This document shows, in pieces, positions 47,849 through 56,433 of a DNA stretch of 64,000 nucleotides; position 1 is the first letter of the stretch; each line of letters opens with the position of its first letter. The notes under the pieces are model-generated. The model saw nothing but the letters and a program-made list of their open reading frames with translations. It did not search any database and was not told the origin of the DNA. The stretch lies in assembly GCF_002335745.1 (NCBI RefSeq), contig NZ_NIST01000001.1:90146-154145 (forward strand), given 5' to 3'. The DNA is from Evansella halocellulosilytica. Its GTDB lineage: Bacteria > Bacillota > Bacilli > Bacillales > Salisediminibacteriaceae. Made by a program: the position numbers and the translations under genes.

Positions 47849-50800
47849 TTAGGCTCATTTGGCAGAACTGGTGGAGAAATAAGGAGCGATTTTTGCTTCT
47901 CATAATTGGAGCATTCATTATTAGCGCCGGCCTTACATACCTGGTGGGACTCTCAGATGTCAACAGAGGGACAGTAACAGAAACCTTACAGGAGAGCTGG
48001 ACAGCTTCTTACGATATTGTTGTCCGTCCTGAAGGCACCCGCAGTCATACAGAAACTCAAGGTCTCCTCGAGCCAAACTATTTGAGCGGGATGAGCGGTG
48101 GGATCAGCTTGGAGCAATACGATACAATTAAAAGTATTGAAAACGTGGAAGTAGCCGCACCAATTGCAATGATCGGCTTCGCTGACTATCAAGTGAATTT
48201 TGATCCTATTGAAGTCGAAGAGAATGGCATATACCGTTGGAGAAAAGAGGAAATTGTTAACAATGGTGTCCAGGACCTGGTTAGGACAAGTGCAGAGTAT
48301 TTTCCAATAGGTTTTTGGAATCCGTATGAGAACAGTGACCCTTCTTACGGCGTCGTAGCTCCACCAAACTTTAACTATGTGTATGAGCAGACATTGCTTG
48401 CTGGGATCGATCCGGAACAGGAAGCCAAGCTTATTGGCCTAGATGAGGCTATAGTGTCTATAGGAAACAGCCGCTATTTTAATATGGATGATGAAGTCCG
48501 TACACAGGAAGACCAATTCGGTGGAGGCTTTACTACTATTGATATTCCAATTATTGTGAGTAATCACACCTATCTTGATAAGGAAGTAAGTTTTATTCTC
48601 GAACGCCTGAATTATCCTTTTGACAGTCGGGAAACAGCTGATGGAACTATGGAACAAATAAAAGAAGCTGGTGGTCAGTCTTACCTGGATACAGTTGACG
48701 GTACAGAAGTTGCCCGTCACGTATACTCAAGCGAGGAAGCCTTTCGTATTTTTATAAACACAATGGCTGGTGTTGATCTTGAGACCGGTGAGCCTGTCAC
48801 AAATAACTCTGTACATGAAGCAGCAGGTGGAAGTTGGATTACAATGCGCCCTTCTCCGCTGGAATACCACGCCGTTTCAAGCCCTTATCCGGAGCGATGG
48901 CCCTACTCCTATCAGGCAGTCACTCATTTAACTAATGAAGATGCTCCTCAATTTGTTCGGGAGGATCGTGAGACGTTCCGTGTACCCGAGACATTTGGTC
49001 AGTCAGCTGATGACTGGCCGCGAATTAATCCGGACTGGATCGGTTTTTATGACCCGAGTAGGCTGAACATTTCCACAGATCCAACGAATGAGCTTCCGAT
49101 GGAAACGTATCGCCCGGCTACAGCGGATCTGGTCATTGATGCTGAAAGAAACCCGATTAACCCGCCAATACAGCTAAAACCGACAGACAACCCGTACGAC
49201 TTTTTGTCTAATCCACCGGGAATGTTAACGACAATAGAAGCCGCTGAAGAGATATTAGGCGATGAACCAATCTCAGCTATTCGTGTTAAAGCCGCAGGCG
49301 TGTCAGAAGTTGGAGAGGACAGCCAGGAAATTCTTGATAACATCGTAGCAGCCATCGAGTCCGAAACCGGTCTAATTACTGACATTACCCTGGGCTCCTC
49401 ACCTCAACCGACCTTAACACATATTCCGCAAATAAATGACCGTGAAGAGTTAGGGTGGTTCCAGCAGCCGTGGGTTAATATCGGTTCATCGATCTCCATT
49501 TTCAGGGAGACGAATATTGGATTTTTAGGTGTTGTTACGTGCGTTTTTATTGTGGCAATTGTTTACATTTGGGCTTCGAATCTCGTCTCTCTTTTGGCGC
49601 GCAGAAAGGAATTTGCTATTCTTCTTGCTGTTGGATGGAGGCCGGGACAGTTGGCAAGACTATTGTTCACCGAAGCTGTGATTGTCGGCGGATTCGTTGC
49701 AGTGGTAAGCTGGACCTTACTAGGTACGATTTACTTATCCAGTAATATAGAATTGTCACCGATCCGCTTTTTGCTGACCGGATCTACTGGGTTTGGAATT
49801 TATATTCTCGGTGCATTGTTCCCTACTATTTTAGTACGCCGTATCGCTCCGTATGAGGCTATGAGATCGGGAGAGATAAGCAAAACAAGTAAAAGAACTC
49901 ACGTAACGAAAGGCATCTTCTCCATGGCGTACAATCATTTTATGGGTAAATGGAAAAGAGGAATCCTTTCAGTTGCAGCCATCGCTCTCCCAACAAGTCT
50001 CCTGGCAATTTTCATCTATATTACGTATCGTCTGCAGGGCATTATGTATGCTACCTGGCTAGGCCAATATGCAGCGCTTGAAATAGGTCCAACTCATTTC
50101 ATGGCTATTGGTGTAGCTTCAATCATAGCGATATTAACTACCGCAGAAATTATGTGGCAAAACATTTCGGAGCGAAAAGAAGAAATTTCATTGTTAAAAG
50201 CGGTCGGCTGGCAAAACTCCCGGATTCGGATGCTTATCCTGTATGAGGGACTTCTCACCGGTGTGTTTGCTGCATTGATCGGCATTACGTTAGCGTTTCT
50301 TGGGATATGGAGTTTCTATCAACAATTCCCGCTGGCTGAACTTCCCGTACTGCTTCTGACAGGTATCGTTCCTTTGGCTATTGGCCTTCTCGGAACGGTC
50401 ATTCCCGCAGAAAAAGCTGTTCGGATGCTTCCATACCAGGGAATGGGCGGAAGATATACGACGATAAAAAAAGCTGAAAAACAAATGAAAACTGCAGTAA
50501 TTTCCTTTTCATTGTTAATTATGGCCGGGTTTGGCTATATACTTATTCAAATTGTTCCGACCTTTGGAGAAATCCAACAGTCCTCTACTAATGGTGAGGG
50601 ATCTGATATTATCCCTACACAAGGAGATCTGGTTGAAAGGAATGAAACCGAAAGAACAGAGGAAGAAGAGGAAGATACAGAAGAAGAGGAGAACATCCAG
50701 ACTGTCAATGCCAATCAGTTTGATGGCTATACTGAAGAAGGAGAACCTCTCAGTGGCTGGAGTCATTTCGACTTCATTGCAGAGAGAATAGAGGTAAAAG

Positions 50801-51093
50801 AAGACGACGGTAGTAAAGTTGTTACCGTGGAGTTTGAATTTATTAATAAGGACACTCATCAGATTGATTTACGCACCAGCAACTTCTCACTGGTTACAAC
50901 GGAAGGGAATAAACGGGCTAATGAAGTGGAGATTATCGAGTCCAAAGAATGGGAAGACGAGCATTGGCTGCATAACGATGGGATATTAAGAGCTCACCTG
51001 TCGTTTATTCTTCCAGAAGGCACAGAAACAAATGGTTTCCTTTTCCGATCCAGCAGAGAATTCAGGAATGGTTTTTATGTGAATTTTGAGTAG
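47845..51093 (+). CDS. FtsX-type ABC permease with C-terminal extracellular domain, 1082 residues
   Basis: Partner of the preceding ATPase. A first span (about residues 15-35) leads to an extracellular region of about 520 residues, then spans near 556-585, 610-632 and 640-663 (first FtsX module). The second module has spans near 700-725, 750-771, 803-823 and 832-855, and a last span lies near 885-908. An acidic linker (ERTEEEEEDTEEEE) precedes a C-terminal domain of about 130 residues resembling the DUF4352/TelA-like extracellular immunoglobulin-type domains (TVEFEFINKDTHQIDLRTSN). This tail is unusual for FtsX permeases. No sensor kinase or peptide gene is adjacent, so the substrate is unknown. 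Confidence 0.88.
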   Translation: MIRLIWQNWWRNKERFLLLIIGAFIISAGLTYLVGLSDVNRGTVTETLQESWTASYDIVVRPEGTRSHTETQGLLEPNYLSGMSGGISLEQYDTIKSIENVEVAAPIAMIGFADYQVNFDPIEVEENGIYRWRKEEIVNNGVQDLVRTSAEYFPIGFWNPYENSDPSYGVVAPPNFNYVYEQTLLAGIDPEQEAKLIGLDEAIVSIGNSRYFNMDDEVRTQEDQFGGGFTTIDIPIIVSNHTYLDKEVSFILERLNYPFDSRETADGTMEQIKEAGGQSYLDTVDGTEVARHVYSSEEAFRIFINTMAGVDLETGEPVTNNSVHEAAGGSWITMRPSPLEYHAVSSPYPERWPYSYQAVTHLTNEDAPQFVREDRETFRVPETFGQSADDWPRINPDWIGFYDPSRLNISTDPTNELPMETYRPATADLVIDAERNPINPPIQLKPTDNPYDFLSNPPGMLTTIEAAEEILGDEPISAIRVKAAGVSEVGEDSQEILDNIVAAIESETGLITDITLGSSPQPTLTHIPQINDREELGWFQQPWVNIGSSISIFRETNIGFLGVVTCVFIVAIVYIWASNLVSLLARRKEFAILLAVGWRPGQLARLLFTEAVIVGGFVAVVSWTLLGTIYLSSNIELSPIRFLLTGSTGFGIYILGALFPTILVRRIAPYEAMRSGEISKTSKRTHVTKGIFSMAYNHFMGKWKRGILSVAAIALPTSLLAIFIYITYRLQGIMYATWLGQYAALEIGPTHFMAIGVASIIAILTTAEIMWQNISERKEEISLLKAVGWQNSRIRMLILYEGLLTGVFAALIGITLAFLGIWSFYQQFPLAELPVLLLTGIVPLAIGLLGTVIPAEKAVRMLPYQGMGGRYTTIKKAEKQMKTAVISFSLLIMAGFGYILIQIVPTFGEIQQSSTNGEGSDIIPTQGDLVERNETERTEEEEEDTEEEENIQTVNANQFDGYTEEGEPLSGWSHFDFIAERIEVKEDDGSKVVTVEFEFINKDTHQIDLRTSNFSLVTTEGNKRANEVEIIESKEWEDEHWLHNDGILRAHLSFILPEGTETNGFLFRSSREFRNGFYVNFE

Positions 51094-51144
51094 AATTTTA
51101 TCCGCTTCCTATTATTAAACTACATGAGTATCCTACTAGTTTAG

Positions 51145-51180
51145 AAATTAAAAGCAGAGAATTAACTCTGCTTTTAATTT
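51145..51180. terminator. Bidirectional terminator after the ABC operon
   Basis: AAATTAAAAGCAGAG and CTCTGCTTTTAATTT make a perfect 15-bp stem with a 6-base loop. The T-rich arms serve both the plus-strand ABC operon and the convergent acetyltransferase gene. Confidence 0.8.
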
Positions 51181-51244
51181 ATCGTTCCTTCGTAAACCTC
51201 TCCAACTAAAGCTCACCGTTTGTTTAAGTACATTTATTCACAAA

Positions 51245-52117
51245 CTACCCAAAAATTTGAGCTGCAATCCCGAATAATGTATTGTTTCTAGAAGGCATAT
51301 TTTCTGAATTTATTACCATTATAGGAGGTTGACTTACATGAACAAATCCACTTTTCTCCAAAAACATCATAAACTCACCATTATCTGATGGGACATCAAT
51401 TCTTAATTTTCCTTGATGCTTTGAAGATAATTTATCTATTAAAACTGAGGCTATATGAAAGTCTGGGGCTACTATAGGACCTAATATGAGATTAATTGGT
51501 CCTAATATGGAAAGTCCATACCCGACAATTGTTCCATTATTATCTTTTACAACTAAGCATTTTTCAGATTGTTTTATTCTATTCATAAGAAACTGAGTTC
51601 TTTTGTCTCCAAAAGCACCCTCATCAAGCTTAAGTAATTCATTAAAGTCAACTACACTAAACTCTTCAATGATTATATCACTGTTAACCAACGGGTTAGT
51701 ATCAATTATATAATTATCGCATAGATATTTATGAACAACATCAACAGTATTAAAGCCCATTTTTTCATAAAGGGGTTTTCCTTCTTCTGTTGCAATTAGC
51801 ATAATGGCAGTTTCCTTAGAAACACTTTCTATACATTTCCTAGTAGCTTTTTTCCCTAACCCCATACCTCTATAATCTTTATTAACTATAACCATACCAA
51901 TTGAGGCGAAAGTAGTATCATACGGAATTATTGCAGCACTAGACACAATTTTCCCCTCAGCATTTTTATGTCCAAATATCATACCTGATGCCAGAATAGT
52001 TCCAATTTCTTTTTCATCATAATCCCACCCAACCGATGCAGACAGCTCGATTAATCCTGGAACATCACATTTATCAAATTGTAATAATTCTAATATAGGT
52101 TTATTGCATGTGACCAT
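51245..52117 (-). CDS. GNAT family N-acetyltransferase with two modules
   Basis: A 290-residue protein. The first GNAT domain has IGMVIVNKDYRGMGLGKKATRKC (acetyl-CoA loop near residue 85). The second half (KCLVVKDNNGTIVGYGLSIL, FHIASVLIDKLSSKHQGKLR) is a degenerate GNAT-like domain, as in YitH-type proteins. Substrate unknown. GAAGGAGG precedes the ATG. Confidence 0.88.
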   Translation of the reverse strand: MVTCNKPILELLQFDKCDVPGLIELSASVGWDYDEKEIGTILASGMIFGHKNAEGKIVSSAAIIPYDTTFASIGMVIVNKDYRGMGLGKKATRKCIESVSKETAIMLIATEEGKPLYEKMGFNTVDVVHKYLCDNYIIDTNPLVNSDIIIEEFSVVDFNELLKLDEGAFGDKRTQFLMNRIKQSEKCLVVKDNNGTIVGYGLSILGPINLILGPIVAPDFHIASVLIDKLSSKHQGKLRIDVPSDNGEFMMFLEKSGFVHVSQPPIMVINSENMPSRNNTLFGIAAQIFG

Positions 52118-52361
52118 AACGATTCCTCCTTCGAAACATCATTTTAATCCTCTTATGCAAAATTATACTATAATTAATTTTATTTAATTGTAACAACGTT
52201 TGAATCACTTATTTCAAGATTCTTAGCCCGTTACTGTAAGCATATTTCACCAAATCGAAAATTTTCAATCTATTTGAATATAATTCAAAGCAAATATGTT
52301 ACAATTCAATAGTCTAATAATTGTGATAGTTTTAGACAATCTTTGTTTGGAGGTAGATATT

Positions 52362-52418
52362 ATGACAAATAAAAGAAACGGTTGCTTGAAAATTTATAAG
52401 GGGATCACGACTAACTAA
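52362..52418 (+). CDS. Possible 18-residue leader peptide or gene remnant
   Basis: An ATG eight bases after GGAGG encodes MTNKRNGCLKIYKGITTN and stops 45 bases before the isochorismatase-family gene. It may be a leader peptide or the start of a lost gene. Upstream, TTGAATATAATTCAA (52274-52288) is a perfect dyad containing TATAAT and could be an operator. The rest of 52118-52445 shows no other gene. Confidence 0.35.
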   Translation: MTNKRNGCLKIYKGITTN

Positions 52419-52463
52419 TCAAACTCTTTAGCGTTTCCCCAAAATTTGAAAGGGGAATATTGT

Positions 52464-53033
52464 TTGAAACAAACATTATTAATTATTGATGCACAACAAG
52501 AATTAATTGACGGAAATCAAGATTCTAGTCCAATTTTCATTAAAGAGCAACTTATTACCAACATCAATAAATTGATTGAAAAAGCAAGAGAAGCAGAGAT
52601 TCCAGTTGTATTTGTAAGGGATCTTGATGTTGCTGAAGGAGAAGGTAATGGATTTCGAATTCACAATGAAATTAATGTACCTGCTGAAGCAAAGGTTTTC
52701 GATAAATTTGCAACCAATTCCTTTTATGGAACAGGATTGTTAGAACATTTAAAATCACAGCATATTGAACATATTGTGATTATGGGCTGTGAAACACAGC
52801 ACTGTATAGATAGTGCAGTCAGAACAGCAACTATTAATGGTTTTGATGTAACATTAGTTGGTGATGGGCATTCAACATTGGGAAATGATGTTTTAAGTGT
52901 AGAACAAATTATAAAACATCATAATACTACACTTCACGGTCATTATAATATTGACCACTTTTCTATTGTCAGAAATTCAGGGGAAGATTTATTTCATCCA
53001 ACTCACAATTCATATAGGGAAAGTGAAAAGTAG
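52464..53033 (+). CDS. Isochorismatase family cysteine hydrolase
   Basis: A 189-residue hydrolase. The catalytic triad is visible: Asp in LLIIDAQQELIDG, Lys in VFDKFATNSFYGTGL and Cys in IVIMGCETQHCIDSAVRTA. Family members include nicotinamidases, ureido and N-carbamoyl hydrolases, and isochorismatases. The exact substrate is not evident. The TTG at 52464 follows AAAGGGG by nine bases. Confidence 0.9.
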   Translation: MKQTLLIIDAQQELIDGNQDSSPIFIKEQLITNINKLIEKAREAEIPVVFVRDLDVAEGEGNGFRIHNEINVPAEAKVFDKFATNSFYGTGLLEHLKSQHIEHIVIMGCETQHCIDSAVRTATINGFDVTLVGDGHSTLGNDVLSVEQIIKHHNTTLHGHYNIDHFSIVRNSGEDLFHPTHNSYRESEK

Positions 53034-53097
53034 CACTAAATATCGTGGTGATTACCTTCTGAGAAAACAACAAAATAAAGGTACTTTTATGTCAAAA

Positions 53098-53127
53098 TAA
53101 GCAGGGGAAGCTCCCTGCTTATTTTAT
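53098..53127 (+). terminator. Terminator after the isochorismatase-family gene
   Basis: AAGCAGGG, loop GAAGCT, CCCTGCTT followed by ATTTTATAT, 65 bases past the stop. Confidence 0.75.
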
Positions 53128-53318
53128 ATGCGAATATTAGATTCTTCAATTAGACTCCCTCTATAATTTTTTTGTATTCTTATGTTAGCTCTGTTTATCT
53201 AAAAATTCCTTACTTAATACTTTCACTAGACATTGTTTCCATGGTTAGTTTTAGCTTTTCTTTTAAAAAATAGATAATTATTAACTTGATACTGAGCTAA
53301 TGGAGACTGAAAAAGCAC

Positions 53319-54215
53319 TTACTGACTGTCGGCATAAGGCAATAGATAGTCCTTAAAATAATATAAAGGTCTAAATTCATCATCTTTAATACTACTTGTA
53401 AAAGCCGCTACCAATTGATAGTCAGGTACAACAATAATATACTTTCCCTCACGTCCATACGCAAAATAACTCCTACCTAATTGATTGTCAGATGTTATAT
53501 TCCACCAGTGATATGCGTATGAAAAAGAATCATTACTTTTGAATTTTGGACTTGTAGATTGCTCAATCCAATGATATGGTACGATTTGCTTGGATTTCCA
53601 TACTCCATTTTTTAAATATAGTGTACCGATTTTCAACATATCAACCGTTTTCATCGTTAATCCGAATCCACCAATGGCAATACCTTGAGCATCGCGGTTC
53701 CACTTATAATCTGTAATTCCTAGAGGTGTAAATAAATGCTTTTTAGCGAAGACTTCTGTATTTATTCCAGAAGTCTTTTGTAAGATTGCACTTAACAAGT
53801 GTGAAGAACCACAACTGTAGACCATTTCTTTTCCAGGTGGATGATCAATGTCCTGCTGAAGTACAAATTTGACCCAATTTTTGCTTGGTATCATATCACT
53901 ATTACCCGGCCAGCGTAACCCTGAAGTCATTGTTAGCAGGTGCATGATTGTAATTTTTTGACTCTCTTTACCTTTGTTCAATTGTGGAAAATAATCATTT
54001 ATTGGTGTGTTAACATTTTCGATATACCCTTTGTCTATCGCAATTCCAATCAGTGCTGATAAGATGCTCTTTGTGACAGAATATATTTTATGTTGTTTTT
54101 CTTTCATTTTTTTGTTTCGATAATATTCAAATATCACAGTATTATTCCTCTGGACAAGGAAACTATCAATTTTGTCTTTTTTTAGTATTTTTGCAAAATC
54201 GGTTAAAGATTTCAA
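53319..54215 (-). CDS. Serine hydrolase of the beta-lactamase/penicillin-binding fold
   Basis: A 298-residue protein of the class C beta-lactamase/esterase superfamily. The nucleophile motif is SVTKSILSALIG (SxxK), the second motif appears as YSCGSSHLLSAIL (YxN position replaced by Cys), and FAYGREGKYIIVVPDYQLV holds the third region. No signal peptide is evident, which suggests a cytoplasmic esterase or amidase and not a periplasmic beta-lactamase. It starts with TTG after GGAGG. Confidence 0.87.
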   Translation of the reverse strand: MKSLTDFAKILKKDKIDSFLVQRNNTVIFEYYRNKKMKEKQHKIYSVTKSILSALIGIAIDKGYIENVNTPINDYFPQLNKGKESQKITIMHLLTMTSGLRWPGNSDMIPSKNWVKFVLQQDIDHPPGKEMVYSCGSSHLLSAILQKTSGINTEVFAKKHLFTPLGITDYKWNRDAQGIAIGGFGLTMKTVDMLKIGTLYLKNGVWKSKQIVPYHWIEQSTSPKFKSNDSFSYAYHWWNITSDNQLGRSYFAYGREGKYIIVVPDYQLVAAFTSSIKDDEFRPLYYFKDYLLPYADSQ

Positions 54216-54263
54216 TCACCTTGCCTCCCCGCTGTTACTGGTATTCACCCATTAGGTTTACGC

Positions 54264-54469
54264 TTACCTATATCCTATTATGTAATAAAGCAAAACACCT
54301 ACCGTCATTCCTAAAGAGAATCCTATTCCAACATCCGCAATTTGAATAAATACAATATCGAACATCTTTATAATTGTTTTTAATATTAAGTCACTTAAAA
54401 ATCCAAAAGCCAATCCTTATACTAGATAGTTTTCTAGTTTTGCTTCTTATTATTTGTATGATCAGCCAT
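54264..54469 (-). pseudogene. Degraded small membrane protein
   Basis: The ATG at 54467-54469 starts MADHTNNKKQN and stops. A shifted frame continues GLAFGFLSDLILKTIIKMF, DIVFIQIADVGIGFSLGMTV and GVLLYYIIGYR to 54264. It reads as a two- or three-span protein of about 65 residues with at least one stop and one frameshift. Family not recognised. Confidence 0.5.
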
Positions 54470-54524
54470 ACCGGTCCCCTTATCCTCTTACGATTGTAAC
54501 TCTCCACTCTTTGCTCATTTTCCC

Positions 54525-55240
54525 CAAGCGGACACACGATCCCTTATTTTATGGATATGAGCTATTTTTTTATTTTATCGGCCATGAGGGACCTTATTTC
54601 CTTCATCATTGGCTAAATCAACGCTAGTTTTTAGTAATAGCGTACCTGATGTCCGCCTACTTTGAAAAAACACCGGTTTGTTCACAAATAACGGATCTCG
54701 TGTCCTCAAGATGGTTGCAAAACCGATGAGTGAACCGTTCGTATTGATCTACAGCTTTGAAATTTGTTTGAGCTTTTATAATGGTTTCTAGGCGGACACA
54801 CGATCCCTTATTTTATGGATATGAGACCTTTTTTCGTTTTGCCGGCCATGAGGGACCTTATTTCCTTCATCATTGGCTAAATCAACGCTAGTTTTTAGTA
54901 ATAGCGTACCTGATGTCCGCCTACTTTGAAAAAACACCGGTTTGTTCACAAATAACGGATCTCGTGTCCTCAAGATGGTTGCAAAACCGATGAGTGAACC
55001 GGTCGTATTGATCTACAGCTTTGAAATTTGTTTGAGCTTTTATAATGGTTTCTAGGCGGACACTGGATCCCTTATTTGATGAATTTGAGACCTTTTTTCG
55101 TTTTGCCGGCCATGAGAGACCTTATTTCCTTCATCATTGGCTAAATCAAGGCTAGTTTTTAGTAATAACGTACCTGATGTCCGCCTACTTTAAAAAAACA
55201 CCGGTTTGTTCACAAATAACGGATCTCGTGTCCTCACCAA
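54525..55240. repeat. Array G: three core-repeat units with an exact 264-bp period
   Basis: Reverse-type units start (GCGGACAC) at 54528, 54792 and 55056, exactly 264 bases apart. Each is the 201-bp unit plus a 63-base linker including TGGTTGCAAAACCGATGAG and ATCTACAGCTTTGAAATTTG. The first two units are nearly identical along their whole length, so they duplicated recently. The third ends without the linker. Confidence 0.92.
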
Positions 55241-55383
55241 TTCATGCAGGACAATTCGCCACCCATCCCGCACTCTCGATGGTTACCCCAGCGTTATTCT
55301 TCAAAAGTTTGAATCAGTTGCCGGTCACTTTTCATAAATTACTTCCTTTTGTCATTCCATATTATTTTATTATGTCCTAAATG

Positions 55384-55425
55384 AAAAGAGCATGTTTTGA
55401 AAAAAATTAATCCAAACATGCTCTT
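55384..55425 (-). terminator. Terminator downstream of the HhH-domain gene
   Basis: AAGAGCATGTTT and AAACATGCTCTT form a perfect 12-bp stem. On the minus strand it is followed by TTTC, and it lies 85 bases beyond the stop of the gene at 55511. A role on the plus strand is less likely. Confidence 0.6.
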
Positions 55426-55510
55426 CTTGTGTCTTCTATAAAAACTCATTAATATTAATTCCTTTTTCAACAAAAGCCCTCCGTTAGTTAAGTAAAGTAT
55501 GTCAGATTAT

Positions 55511-55801
55511 TTATTCTTTAAATGATAACCCTTCTTCTTCTAATGAAGTTCTCAAAGTAGGTAAGGAAGCTGGTCCAATGCCATGAATTTTCAATATTTC
55601 TTTTTCCGTATACTTCGAAAGCTTTTGCAAAGTGTCAATTCCTTCGTGAACCAATGCATTTCTTGCAGGTGAACTAAGTTTCGAAAGGAACCCGCTATCA
55701 GGCTTACTTTCTTTATCACAGGTAGGGCAACTTTGACAATCACTACTTTTGTAATACTTATGTCCCTTTTCACAGATCCTTAAACTTTTTTCTACTGGCA
55801 A
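55511..55801 (-). CDS. RNA polymerase alpha C-terminal-domain-like HhH protein with zinc ribbon
   Basis: A 96-residue protein. The N-terminal CEKGHKYYKSSDCQSCPTCD looks like a zinc ribbon (CxxxH ... CxxCxxC). The C-terminal 55 residues (LSSPARNALVHEGIDTLQKL, EILKIHGIGPASLPTLRTSL) match the helix-hairpin-helix fold of the RNA polymerase alpha C-terminal domain. It should bind nucleic acid or regulators, but the role is unknown. The TTG at 55801 has AGGAGGG six bases upstream. Confidence 0.75.
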   Translation of the reverse strand: MPVEKSLRICEKGHKYYKSSDCQSCPTCDKESKPDSGFLSKLSSPARNALVHEGIDTLQKLSKYTEKEILKIHGIGPASLPTLRTSLEEEGLSFKE

Positions 55802-55857
55802 AATAATCCCTCCTAACAAATTATATGTTTAATTTTAGTATAATATATTTTGGAGAA

Positions 55858-56031
55858 GTTGCGCACAAACCCGGTGATGTTGCGTACAAACCTGGTGATG
55901 TTGCGTACAAACCTGGAGATGTTGCGCACAAACCCGGTGATGTTGCGCACAAACCCGGTGATGTTGCGTACAAACCCGGTGATGTTGCGTACAAACCTGG
56001 TGATGTTGCGCACAAACCCGGTGATGTTGCG
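55858..56031. repeat. Tandem array of eight 21-bp repeats
   Basis: Eight complete copies of GTTGCGYACAAACCYGGTGAT plus six bases, all exactly 21 long. Copies differ almost only at two C/T positions, with one T/A change in copy 3. As the period is a multiple of three, several frames stay open (for example the heptad AHKPGDV). Those frames lack a credible start and family, so I treat it as non-coding. TATAAT-like sequence lies just upstream (55840). Confidence 0.95.
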
Positions 56032-56089
56032 TCCTGTATATTAGTTATACAATCTCGACAAAACTAATGTATGTCCCTCAATGATCCCC

Positions 56090-56305
56090 TTTACTTTGAG
56101 CCACTTCGCTCATGAAAACGTGAGCCACTCCATTTCCAGTTAGAACATCGTCTTGATATGGAGTGATAGGCATGATAGGCTTGTTGCCCCTCGAAACAGC
56201 CTGCTGTGTCACCTTTCGAGCTAACTTCTGCCTCTGGAGGCTACATGTCAAGAGTTTCAAATTTAGAATTGGCTCACGAAGATGTAATCGGAGTGGCTCA
56301 AAATT
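56090..56305. mobile_element. Remnant or miniature derivative of an IS21-type element
   Basis: The left end has TGAGCCAC at 56097 and 56121, and the right end has the inverted GTGGCTCA at 56293 and GGCTCA at 56271. In both ends the two copies are 24 bases apart, giving symmetric multi-copy terminal repeats as in IS21-family elements. Only about 215 bases lie between the ends and no transposase remains. The complete IS21-like genes at 61.9 kb are not obviously the same element. Confidence 0.5.
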
Positions 56306-56433
56306 CAATTATCAAATACACCTTTACTTTTAAGTGTAATAAAGATGTACAAACTTCCCTTTACATCACCTACTCTTTCAACATTCAATCTCATTTTCCA
56401 TTTGAAATAAATCAAAAAGTTTTTCTTTTTCAA

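Noticed and set aside
55858..56031. Plasmid origin with iterons
   Set aside because: The 21-bp repeats resemble iterons in length, but no replication protein, partition gene or DnaA boxes are nearby.
55825..56067. Repeat protein of heptads AHKPGDV
   Set aside because: Four frames on two strands are open through the 21-bp array, as expected for a stop-free repeat with a period divisible by three. No ribosome binding site precedes any of them.
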